From: an uncultured Clostridia bacterium
Lineage (GTDB): Bacteria > Bacillota > Clostridia > Christensenellales > Aristaeellaceae
Length of the DNA: 12,668 bases
NCBI GenBank assembly: GCA_934630975.1
Contig: CAKTXH010000077.1
Location: 1 to 12,668 of the forward strand
Direction: 5' to 3'
Shown: positions 1-5,328 of the stretch, in pieces
Position numbering within the stretch: the first letter of the stretch is position 1
Layout: each line of letters opens with the position of its first letter
Made by a program: the position numbers and the translations under genes
The notes under the pieces: model-generated
The model's database searches: none
What the model was told of the DNA's origin: nothing
The model's input: the letters and a program-made list of their open reading frames with translations, nothing else

Positions 1-70
1 AGTGAAGGGATTTGAACCCCCGACCCCATGCTCCCAAAGCACGTGCGCTACCAAGCTGCGCTACACTCCG
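1..70 (-). tRNA. tRNA-Pro (anticodon UGG), 3' end cut by window edge
   Basis: Read on the minus strand this folds as a standard cloverleaf. It has a 7-nt acceptor arm CGGAGTG (64-70), a D-arm GCGC/GCGC and an anticodon arm CGTGC-TTTGGGA-GCATG with anticodon TGG at 34-36. A T-arm with TTCAAAT follows, then the start of the 3' acceptor strand, CACT. The final CCG, discriminator base and CCA lie outside the window. UGG reads CCN proline codons. The gene sits alone behind its own very strong promoter (96-124). Anything downstream in the same transcript is outside the window. Confidence 0.95.
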
Positions 71-95
71 TAAGCTGTTCTCAAGCACGAGATGT

Positions 96-154
96 ATTAT
101 ACAGGATGATTGCGGACTTGTCAACCGTTTTTTTGCATTTTTTTGCACTTTTTT
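96..154 (-). promoter_or_regulatory. Consensus sigma-A promoter with phased A-tract UP element for tRNA-Pro
   Basis: On the minus strand the -35 is TTGACA (119-124) and the -10 is TATAAT (96-101). They are separated by exactly 17 bp, a 12/12 match to consensus. Directly upstream of the -35 are three A-tracts (T-tracts on the plus strand at 128-134, 138-144 and 149-154), with centres about 10 bp apart. That is the helical spacing expected for intrinsically bent DNA and for an UP element contacting RNA polymerase alpha. This layout is typical of stable-RNA promoters. Confidence 0.9.
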
Positions 155-228
155 CATTTCTCTCTCCCGCTTTGACGCACATTTCTGCGCATTTATAAAG
201 GAAAGCCCGCCTTTTTTTCAATTCGTTC

Positions 229-257
229 TTGACATTCGCGGCCTTGTCTGTTATTCT
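229..257 (+). promoter_or_regulatory. Sigma-A promoter of the abrB-like operon
   Basis: TTGACA (229-234), 17 bp, TATTCT (252-257): a near-consensus housekeeping promoter with expected transcription start near 264. It shows that the TTG at 229 is not a translation start even though it is in frame with the downstream gene. Three 9-bp direct repeats begin at 266, immediately after the predicted start. Confidence 0.85.
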
Positions 258-265
258 ATCATACC

Positions 266-292
266 GTGTGAAAAGTATGAAAAGTGTGAATA
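266..292 (+). repeat. Three tandem 9-bp direct repeats in the leader of the abrB-like gene
   Basis: GTGTGAAAA (266-274), GTATGAAAA (275-283) and GTGTGAATA (284-292) lie head to tail just downstream of the predicted transcription start. Such an A-rich repeat next to a regulator promoter could be an autoregulatory operator, since AbrB-type proteins often control their own genes. The repeat itself is directly visible; the operator role is inference. Confidence 0.5.
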
Positions 293-336
293 TGATGGGA
301 GGGGTTCATCTGCCATCCGGCAAACATGTGCTCGGG

Positions 337-561
337 ATGAAAAAGACCCGCCATATCTTCGGAACGGCAAAAGTCGGCGACCGCGGGCAGATTGTCATTC
401 CCAAAGACGCGCGAGAGCTTTACGGCATCCGTCCCGGCGATACGCTGCTGATTCTCGGCGACGAGGAGAACGGCATGATCGTCACCAAACCCGAGGTGCT
501 CAGCACCCTCGCCGAAAAAATACTCGATCAAATCGGTCAAGAAGAAAGGGCAAATCCATGA
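337..561 (+). CDS. AbrB/MazE/SpoVT-family DNA-binding regulator
   Basis: A small swapped-hairpin DNA-binding protein, 74 aa from this start. The fold signature is AKVGDRGQIVIPKDAREL followed by GIRPGDTLLILGDEE, the beta-alpha-beta pattern of AbrB-type domains, which act as dimers in transcription control. A short helical tail follows. The start is uncertain. ATG 337 gives a family-like N-terminus (MKKTRHIFGTAK) but has only a weak upstream CGGG. In-frame ATGs also exist at 277, 292 and 295, and the strongest Shine-Dalgarno-like run, GGGAGGGG (297-304), is followed only by an in-frame CTG at 310. It is first in an operon behind a near-consensus promoter, and its stop overlaps the next start (ATGA), implying translational coupling. 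It may regulate its own operon; the target sites are unknown. Confidence 0.85.
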   Translation: MKKTRHIFGTAKVGDRGQIVIPKDARELYGIRPGDTLLILGDEENGMIVTKPEVLSTLAEKILDQIGQEERANP

Positions 562-1835
562 GTCAGAATGTTTTCGCTCAAACCGGCGTTTCCGACGCGG
601 TTTATCAATTCGGCGAAGAGGTGCTCGCCGCCCTCCGCCCGCGTTTTGACGAAATCGACCGCGTGGCCGAATACAATCAGGCCAAAGTCATCGCGGCCAT
701 GCAGAAAAACCGCGTGGACGTCGCCTGCTTTGCGGGCACGACGGGCTACGGCTATAACGACGTCGGCCGCGACACGCTCGAGCGCGTTTACGCCGATTGC
801 TTCCATACGGAAGCCGCGCTCGTCCGCCCGCAGATCACCTGCGGCACCCACGCGCTCACCGTCGCGCTGAGCGCGAACCTGCTGCCGGGCGACGAGCTGC
901 TCTCCCCCGTCGGCCGCCCGTATGACACGCTGGAAGAGGTCATCGGCATCCGCGAAAGCGCCTGCTCCCTCAAGGAGTACGGCGTGAGCTATGCGGAAGT
1001 GCCGCTCAAGGCGGACGGCTCGATTGATTACGACGGCATCCGCGCCGCGATCAACGAGCGCACCAAGCTCGTCACCATCCAGCGCAGCAAGGGCTATGCC
1101 ACCCGCCCGACGCTCTCCGTCAAGCAGATCGGCGAGCTGATCGCGTTTGTCAAATCCATCCGCTCGAACATCATCTGTATGGTCGATAACTGCTACGGCG
1201 AGTTCGTGGAAACCATCGAGCCGAGCGACGTCGGCGCGGATATGATCGTCGGTTCGCTGATCAAAAACCCGGGCGGCGGTCTGGCTCCCATCGGCGGCTA
1301 CATCTGCGGCACGAAGGCCTGCGTGGAGCGCTGCGCCTACCGCCTTTCCGCGCCGGGTCTGGGTCAGGAAGTCGGCGCGAACCTCGGCCTGATGACCGCG
1401 CTGTATCAGGGCTTCTTCCTTGCGCCGACGGTCGTTTCCGGCGCGCTCAAGGGCGCGATTTTCGCCGCGAATATCTATGAAAAGCTCGGCTACCGTGTCG
1501 TGCCGAATTCCACCGAATCCCGCCACGATATCATTCAGGCCGTCGAGCTGGGCAGCGAGGAAGCTATGGTCGCCTTCTGCCGCGGAATTCAGGCCGCCGC
1601 GCCGGTGGATAGCTACGTCGCTCCCATTCCGGGCGATATGCCGGGCTATGACAGCAAGGTCATCATGGCGGCCGGCGCGTTCGTGCAGGGCTCTTCCATC
1701 GAGCTTTCCGCCGACGGCCCGATCCGCCCGCCGTATGCCGTCTATTTTCAGGGCGGCCTGACGTGGGTGCACGCCAAGCTCGGCATCCTGATGAGCCTGC
1801 AAAAAATGGTCGAGGCCGGTCTGGTCAAGCTGTAA
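558..1835 (+). CDS. Methionine gamma-lyase family / aluminium resistance-type PLP enzyme
   Basis: A cytoplasmic fold-type I PLP enzyme of 425 aa, resembling the Firmicute family annotated as 'aluminum resistance protein' or 'methionine gamma-lyase family protein' (Bacillus YnbB). The PLP lysine is probably K236 in GSLIKNPGGGLAPIGGY, and D210 in MVDNCYGEF is the likely partner of the pyridine nitrogen. TTGYGYNDVGRD (61-72) and CGTHAL (95-100) match the cofactor and substrate pocket of Cys/Met-metabolism enzymes. The start ATG overlaps the regulator's stop by 4 nt and is preceded by AGAAAGGG 7 nt upstream. The length is normal for the family. Substrate is not certain: family homology suggests a C-S lyase acting on a sulfur amino acid, while the metal-resistance name is historical. 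Confidence 0.88.
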   Translation: MSQNVFAQTGVSDAVYQFGEEVLAALRPRFDEIDRVAEYNQAKVIAAMQKNRVDVACFAGTTGYGYNDVGRDTLERVYADCFHTEAALVRPQITCGTHALTVALSANLLPGDELLSPVGRPYDTLEEVIGIRESACSLKEYGVSYAEVPLKADGSIDYDGIRAAINERTKLVTIQRSKGYATRPTLSVKQIGELIAFVKSIRSNIICMVDNCYGEFVETIEPSDVGADMIVGSLIKNPGGGLAPIGGYICGTKACVERCAYRLSAPGLGQEVGANLGLMTALYQGFFLAPTVVSGALKGAIFAANIYEKLGYRVVPNSTESRHDIIQAVELGSEEAMVAFCRGIQAAAPVDSYVAPIPGDMPGYDSKVIMAAGAFVQGSSIELSADGPIRPPYAVYFQGGLTWVHAKLGILMSLQKMVEAGLVKL

Positions 1836-1880
1836 TGCGTTCCCTTTAAAATTTATATATGCGAGAGGATACAAACAACT

Positions 1881-2789
1881 ATGTGGTTCTGGTTTTCCAT
1901 CATTGCGCTGCTCTGCTGGAGCGGCTCTGACCTCTTTTCCAAGATCGGCTGCCGCGAGGCGAACGACAAGACCGCGCACCTGAAAATGGTGATGGCGGTC
2001 GGCATCGTGATGGGTCTGCACGCCTGCTTTGAAATCTTCGTCAACGGCGTTGAGATCAATATGCAGATCATCATGACCTATCTGCCCGTCTCCCTGCTCT
2101 ACATCGTCTCGATGGCGATGGGCTACATCGGCCTGCGCTATATCGAGCTGTCCATCTCCTCCCCGATCTGCAACTCCTCCGGCGCGCTGGTGGCCATTGC
2201 GACGATTGCCATGAGCGGCATCGGCGATATGAACGCGTGGCAGCTTGTCGCGATTGCGCTGGTGGCCGTCGGCGTGGTCGCGCTGGGCATCACCGAAGCG
2301 ACTGAGGACGACGAGCTTCGCGCGGCGCGTCAGCAGGCGAGCAACCACAAGTACGCCAAGTCCCTGCTGGCGCTGCTGCTCCCGATTGCCTACTGCATCC
2401 TCGATGCGGCCGGCACGTTCGCGGACAGCCTTGTGCTCGAAACCCTGAGCGAAGATTCCGCCAACGTCGCTTACGAGCTGACCTTCCTCGTTGCAGGTTT
2501 GATCTGCGGCGCGTATGTGCTCTTCGTCAAGCACGAAAAGCTCACCCCGCGCACGGAAGCGCCGAAGTACGTGGGCGCGGTCTGCGAGACCATCGGCCAG
2601 TTCTTCTATATCTACGCCTTGGCGGACAGCGCGCACGTCGCCATGAGCGCCCCGATCATCTCCTCCTACTGCGCCGCCTCTGTGCTGTGGAGCCGCATCT
2701 TCCTCAAGGAAAAGCTGAGCGCCAAGCACTACATCTCCATCCTGATGGTGTTCATCGGCATCGTCATCATGGGCGTATTCGACATGTAA
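1881..2789 (+). CDS. EamA/DMT-superfamily transporter
   Basis: An integral membrane protein of 302 aa with about ten predicted transmembrane helices in two five-helix EamA halves (roughly residues 1-138 and 160-300). A charged cytoplasmic-looking linker, EATEDDELRAARQQ, joins them from about 139. The second half ends in the family-like LWSRIFLKEKLS followed by a last hydrophobic helix. Drug/metabolite transporters of this type usually export or import small metabolites such as amino acids. AGAGG (1864-1868) lies 12 nt before the ATG, and a 45-nt gap to the preceding enzyme with no terminator suggests cotranscription. A plausible but unproven role is export or import of a substrate or product of the upstream PLP enzyme. 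Confidence 0.85.
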   Translation: MWFWFSIIALLCWSGSDLFSKIGCREANDKTAHLKMVMAVGIVMGLHACFEIFVNGVEINMQIIMTYLPVSLLYIVSMAMGYIGLRYIELSISSPICNSSGALVAIATIAMSGIGDMNAWQLVAIALVAVGVVALGITEATEDDELRAARQQASNHKYAKSLLALLLPIAYCILDAAGTFADSLVLETLSEDSANVAYELTFLVAGLICGAYVLFVKHEKLTPRTEAPKYVGAVCETIGQFFYIYALADSAHVAMSAPIISSYCAASVLWSRIFLKEKLSAKHYISILMVFIGIVIMGVFDM

Positions 2790-2803
2790 TCGCATTTTTC
2801 CCG

Positions 2804-2833
2804 AGAGCGCCGTTCCGGCGCTCTTTTCTTTTT
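2804..2833 (+). terminator. Rho-independent terminator of the abrB-like/PLP/EamA operon
   Basis: A perfect 9-bp stem, AGAGCGCCG (2804-2812) with CGGCGCTCT (2816-2824), and a TTC loop. It is followed by a T-rich tail TTTCTTTTT. It starts 14 nt after the transporter stop codon and closes the operon. Confidence 0.92.
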
Positions 2834-2843
2834 GCTGATCTTC

Positions 2844-2852
2844 TGGTATACT
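2844..2852 (+). promoter_or_regulatory. Possible extended -10 promoter
   Basis: TGGTATACT is an extended -10 element (TGN plus TATACT, 5/6 to TATAAT). There is no recognisable -35 at the usual distance. It lies just after the operon terminator and would start transcription near 2859, a few bases before the GTG of the small coding-like frame at 2864. It could also feed the cystatin-like gene. Confidence 0.35.
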
Positions 2853-2863
2853 CATTCCAGCTC

Positions 2864-3007
2864 GTGCCCGCCTGCGCGCTGGCCCCGCCCTATCCCGGCG
2901 CGAAGGACTGCCTGCTCATCGAGTATGTGGATGACCGCGACCTGCTCTGCGCGCTGGCCGAAGCGACATGCAGCGAGCTGCCCATGCCCAAGCCGCGAAA
3001 AAAATGA
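2864..3007 (+). CDS. Short coding-like frame, possible small protein or gene remnant
   Basis: A 47-aa frame from GTG to TGA: VPACALAPPYPGAKDC, then a hydrophobic/acidic middle and a basic end MPKPRKK. I do not recognise it. Its third codon positions are almost all G or C, as in the neighbouring real genes, which argues that it is or was coding. It contains four cysteines (4, 16, 29, 36) and no signal peptide. There is no Shine-Dalgarno before the GTG. Translation would have to be leaderless from the extended -10 at 2844, or this is the 3' end of a decayed gene. It lies in the 312-nt gap between the operon terminator and the cystatin-like gene. Confidence 0.35.
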   Translation: MPACALAPPYPGAKDCLLIEYVDDRDLLCALAEATCSELPMPKPRKK

Positions 3008-3017
3008 GTCAAACGAG

Positions 3018-3042
3018 GGAACCTTTTTTCTTTTCGTTCGTC
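3018..3042 (+). promoter_or_regulatory. Putative ECF-sigma-type promoter of the cystatin-like gene
   Basis: GGAAC (3018-3022) and CGTC (3039-3042, followed by TAAA) have exactly 16 bp between AAC and CGTC. This matches the general AAC-N16-CGT layout of extracytoplasmic-function sigma promoters such as those of Bacillus SigM or SigW. The spacer is T-rich. No good sigma-A -35/-10 pair is seen in the 95 nt before the gene. No ECF sigma gene is in the window, so the assignment rests on motif and spacing only. Confidence 0.4.
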
Positions 3043-3049
3043 TAAAGGG

Positions 3050-3068
3050 TGTACGAAACAAGCGTACA
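3050..3068. promoter_or_regulatory. Inverted repeat downstream of the putative ECF promoter, possible operator
   Basis: TGTACG (3050-3055) and CGTACA (3063-3068) form perfect 6-bp arms around the 7-nt spacer AAACAAG. The repeat sits at the expected transcription start and early leader of the cystatin-like gene. It could be a repressor site or a small 5' mRNA hairpin. Confidence 0.4.
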
Positions 3069-3101
3069 AAACAAACCCAACGACCGAAAGGATGATTCAT
3101 C

Positions 3102-3473
3102 ATGAAAAAGTTTTTTGCGTTTCTGACCCTCGCCGCGCTGCTGCTGACCGCGCTTGCCCTCCCCGTACTGGCGGAAGAAGAGCCGCTTGTAGGCGGCTGG
3201 AGCGCTTACACTGACAACCCGACGGAGATTCCCGCCGAGGCGCTGGACGCGCTGAACGCGGCGCTGGATGGCCTTGAAGGCTGCGTCTACAAGCCGATTG
3301 CGCTGCTGGGCACGCAGGTCGTCGCGGGCACGAATTACTGCTTCCTCTGCGAAACGACTGTCGTTGTGCCGGATGCTCAGCCGGGCTATGCGCTGGTCTA
3401 TGTGTTCGACGGGCTTGAAGGCGAGCACGAGCTTCTGCGCGTTCAGGAGATCGAGTTCTCCGCGTTCGAATAA
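3102..3473 (+). CDS. Secreted cystatin-like protein (putative cysteine-protease inhibitor)
   Basis: A 123-aa protein with a clear signal peptide: MKK, hydrophobic core FFAFLTLAALLLTALAL, and likely cleavage after A24 (VLA/EEE). No Lys-Thr or lipobox anchor is visible, so it is probably released or loosely held outside the cell. The mature ~99 residues have the order typical of cystatins: GGW (31-33), a helix-forming stretch (44-60), then QVVAGTNY (72-79), then beta-rich segments. QVVAG is the papain-binding first hairpin motif QxVxG, and QVVAGTNY is the form known from animal stefins. The second-loop Pro-Trp of cystatins is not evident. Three cysteines (61, 80, 83) could allow one disulfide. 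AAGGA (3088-3092) lies 9 nt before the ATG. Inhibition of a papain-like protease is inference from the motif. Confidence 0.8.
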   Translation: MKKFFAFLTLAALLLTALALPVLAEEEPLVGGWSAYTDNPTEIPAEALDALNAALDGLEGCVYKPIALLGTQVVAGTNYCFLCETTVVVPDAQPGYALVYVFDGLEGEHELLRVQEIEFSAFE

Positions 3474-3475
3474 AC

Positions 3476-3530
3476 GTTGGGCTGCCGCCCAAACCTGCCT
3501 GAGGAACACAGTTCCTCAGACTCCTTCCTT
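3476..3530. repeat. REP-like palindromic intergenic element (two hairpins)
   Basis: Just after the cystatin-like stop codon come two adjacent perfect hairpins. The first is TTGGGC-TGCC-GCCCAA (3477-3492). The second is CTGAGGAAC-ACA-GTTCCTCAG (3499-3519), followed by ACTCCTTCCTTCGCTTCG. Neither has a T-run, so they are not ordinary terminators. The layout looks like the repeated palindromic elements found between genes in GC-rich gut Clostridia. Only one copy is present here, so the repeat status cannot be shown from this window. Confidence 0.45.
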
Positions 3531-3569
3531 CGCTTCGCGCTTACAATCCTTTTGGTTGGCGCATAACAC

Positions 3570-3612
3570 AAATCGCCCATGATTGGATTTCATCCAACCA
3601 CGGGCGATTTTT
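3570..3612. terminator. Bidirectional terminator between convergent transcription units
   Basis: A long hairpin: AAATCGCCC (3570-3578) pairs with GGGCGATTT (3602-3610). An inner TTGGAT/ATCCAA stem closes on a TTC loop, with two mismatches between the two parts. On the plus strand it ends in TTTTT (3608-3612). On the minus strand it ends in TTTGTGTT. It lies 4 nt after the hydrogenase stop codon and can also catch transcripts from the cystatin-like gene. Confidence 0.8.
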
Positions 3613-3615
3613 CAG

Positions 3616-5328
3616 TTAAATTTTATGCTCTACATGCAGCAGATGATGCGACTTTTCGGAACACGGTTTTTCCAGATAGGTTTCATACAGCCGATTGACC
3701 TCGGGGTTTTCGTGGCTGAAACGAATCGGTTTCTTTTTGTCGATGTCATACAGCACAGGCGCGCGCCGTTCGGCAAATTCCTCGCCGTCGTGAATCGGCT
3801 GTCCGCCGCCGCCAACGCAGCCGCCCGGGCAGGCCATGACTTCCACAAAGTCGTAATGCGCTTCGCCGCGCTCGACCGCCGCGATCAGCTTGCGCACATT
3901 GCCCAGTCCGTGAACCACCGCCGCGTGCACCACCGCGCCGCCGACGTTGAATTCCGCTTCCTTCCACGGCTTCATGCCGCGCACCTCGCGGAACACATCC
4001 GGGCCGGGATTTTTGCCCGTCACCAGCTTGAAGGCCGTGCGCAGCGCCGCCTCCATCACGCCGCCGGTCGCGCCGAAAATCACGCCCGCGCCCGTGTATT
4101 CGCCCAGCGGAGAATCGTATTCGCTTTCCGGCACAACGCTCGGGTCGATGGCTTCCGCGCGAATCAGGCGCGCCAGCTCGCGCGTGGTGAGCACGAAATC
4201 CACGTCCTGCCCTGCGCCCGCGCTGTCCATGCCCGGCCACGTGCACTCGTCCTTCTTCGCCACGCACGGCATGATCGACACGCAGCAGATTTTCGCCGGG
4301 TCGATGCCCCTCTTCTCAGCGAAATACGTCTTGGTGATCGCGCCGAACATCTGCTGGGGCGATTTGCAGGTAGAAATGTTGCCCAGCAGCTCGGGCGCCT
4401 GCGTCTTGACGAAGCGCATCCAGCCAGGGCAGCAGCTGGTGAACATCGGCATCGGCGCGCTGCCCGGATGGGTGAAGCGCTCGATAAACTCGGTGCCCTC
4501 CTCCATGATGGTCAGATCCGCCGCGAAATTCGTGTCAAAGACGTATTCCACGCCGATATGCCGCAGGATCGTCGCCAGCCGCTTTTCCGTCGCAACTTCC
4601 GGCGGCAGGCCGAACTGCTCGCCCCACGCCGCGCGCACAGCGGGCGCGACCTGCACCACCGTCACCACGTTCGGATCGTGCAGCGCTTCGAGCACCTTGT
4701 CCGTGTCGTCGCGCTCGCGCAGCGCCGCCACCGGGCAATGCGTGATGCACTGGCCGCAGAGGGAGCAATCCGCCGCCTCGATTTTGCGGCCGTTCGCGAC
4801 GTTGACCGTCGTGCGGCTGCCCGTGCCCATCACATCCCACACGCCGAGGTTCTGCACCTTGTCGCAAATCTGGATACAGCGCATGCATTTGATGCACTTC
4901 GCGTTATCGCGGATGAGCGGGAAATCCATGTTCCACCTGCTCTCCTCCGGCTTTTCCCCGTAAGGATTGCCGATGCAGCCCATGTCGTTGGCCAGCTGCT
5001 GAAGCGAGCAGTTGCCGCTTCTCACGCAGACCGCGCAGCGGCAGTCGTGCTGGGAGAGAATCAGCTGCACGTTCGTCCGGCGCGCCTGACGAACGCGGGG
5101 CGAATTGGTGTGAATGACCATGCCCTCCGTCACCGTATTGTTGCAGGAGGTCAGCAGGCGCTCGTGGCCGTCCACCTCCACCAAGCAGACGCGGCAGGCC
5201 GCAATTTCGTTGATATCCTTCAAATAGCACAGCCGCGGGATGCGCACGCCGACCGCCGCCGCCGCGTCCATGATGGTGGTGTTCTCGTTTACGCTCACGC
5301 GAACGCCGTCGATTGTCACGTTTACCAT
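3616..5328 (-). CDS. hydA: [FeFe] hydrogenase catalytic subunit, group A type
   Basis: A 570-aa enzyme that interconverts protons, electrons and H2. The N-terminal 2Fe-2S domain has C34, C45, C48 and C62. A His-Cys cluster follows with H94, C98, C101 and C107 (HDCRCAVCVRSGNC). Two ferredoxin-type [4Fe-4S] sites use C145/148/151/155 and C188/191/194/198. The H-cluster domain has all three signatures: TSCCPGW (298-304), MPCVAKKDE (353-361) and EVMACPGGCVGGGGQP (496-511), giving ligands C300, C355, C500 and C504. The proton-path Cys299, Glu280, Glu283 and Ser319 also appear present. There is no signal peptide, so it is cytoplasmic. AAAGGAGG lies 12 nt before the ATG at 5328. The start overlaps the upstream flavoprotein gene by 7 nt, implying coupled translation. 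No hydE, hydF or hydG maturase gene lies nearby. Confidence 0.95.
   Translation of the reverse strand: MVNVTIDGVRVSVNENTTIMDAAAAVGVRIPRLCYLKDINEIAACRVCLVEVDGHERLLTSCNNTVTEGMVIHTNSPRVRQARRTNVQLILSQHDCRCAVCVRSGNCSLQQLANDMGCIGNPYGEKPEESRWNMDFPLIRDNAKCIKCMRCIQICDKVQNLGVWDVMGTGSRTTVNVANGRKIEAADCSLCGQCITHCPVAALRERDDTDKVLEALHDPNVVTVVQVAPAVRAAWGEQFGLPPEVATEKRLATILRHIGVEYVFDTNFAADLTIMEEGTEFIERFTHPGSAPMPMFTSCCPGWMRFVKTQAPELLGNISTCKSPQQMFGAITKTYFAEKRGIDPAKICCVSIMPCVAKKDECTWPGMDSAGAGQDVDFVLTTRELARLIRAEAIDPSVVPESEYDSPLGEYTGAGVIFGATGGVMEAALRTAFKLVTGKNPGPDVFREVRGMKPWKEAEFNVGGAVVHAAVVHGLGNVRKLIAAVERGEAHYDFVEVMACPGGCVGGGGQPIHDGEEFAERRAPVLYDIDKKKPIRFSHENPEVNRLYETYLEKPCSEKSHHLLHVEHKI

Noticed and set aside
229..231. 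TTG as translation start of the abrB-like protein
   Set aside because: These bases are part of the TTGACA -35 element, upstream of the transcription start.
12..557. An open frame running from position 12 in frame with the PLP enzyme, giving an N-terminal extension of about 180 residues
   Set aside because: It crosses the tRNA, its promoter and the whole abrB-like gene, the residues are low-complexity and Arg-rich, and the real start at 558 has a ribosome site and matches the family length.
537..2855. A 772-codon open frame antisense to the PLP enzyme and transporter
   Set aside because: A shadow caused by G/C-rich third positions of the true genes; composition is Arg/Ala/Asp/His-rich with no domain.
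3553..3600. Alternative pairing TGGTTGG (3553-3559) with CCAACCA (3594-3600) suggesting an antiterminator or riboswitch
   Set aside because: There is no downstream plus-strand gene to regulate, and the long terminator hairpin at 3570-3610 is more stable.
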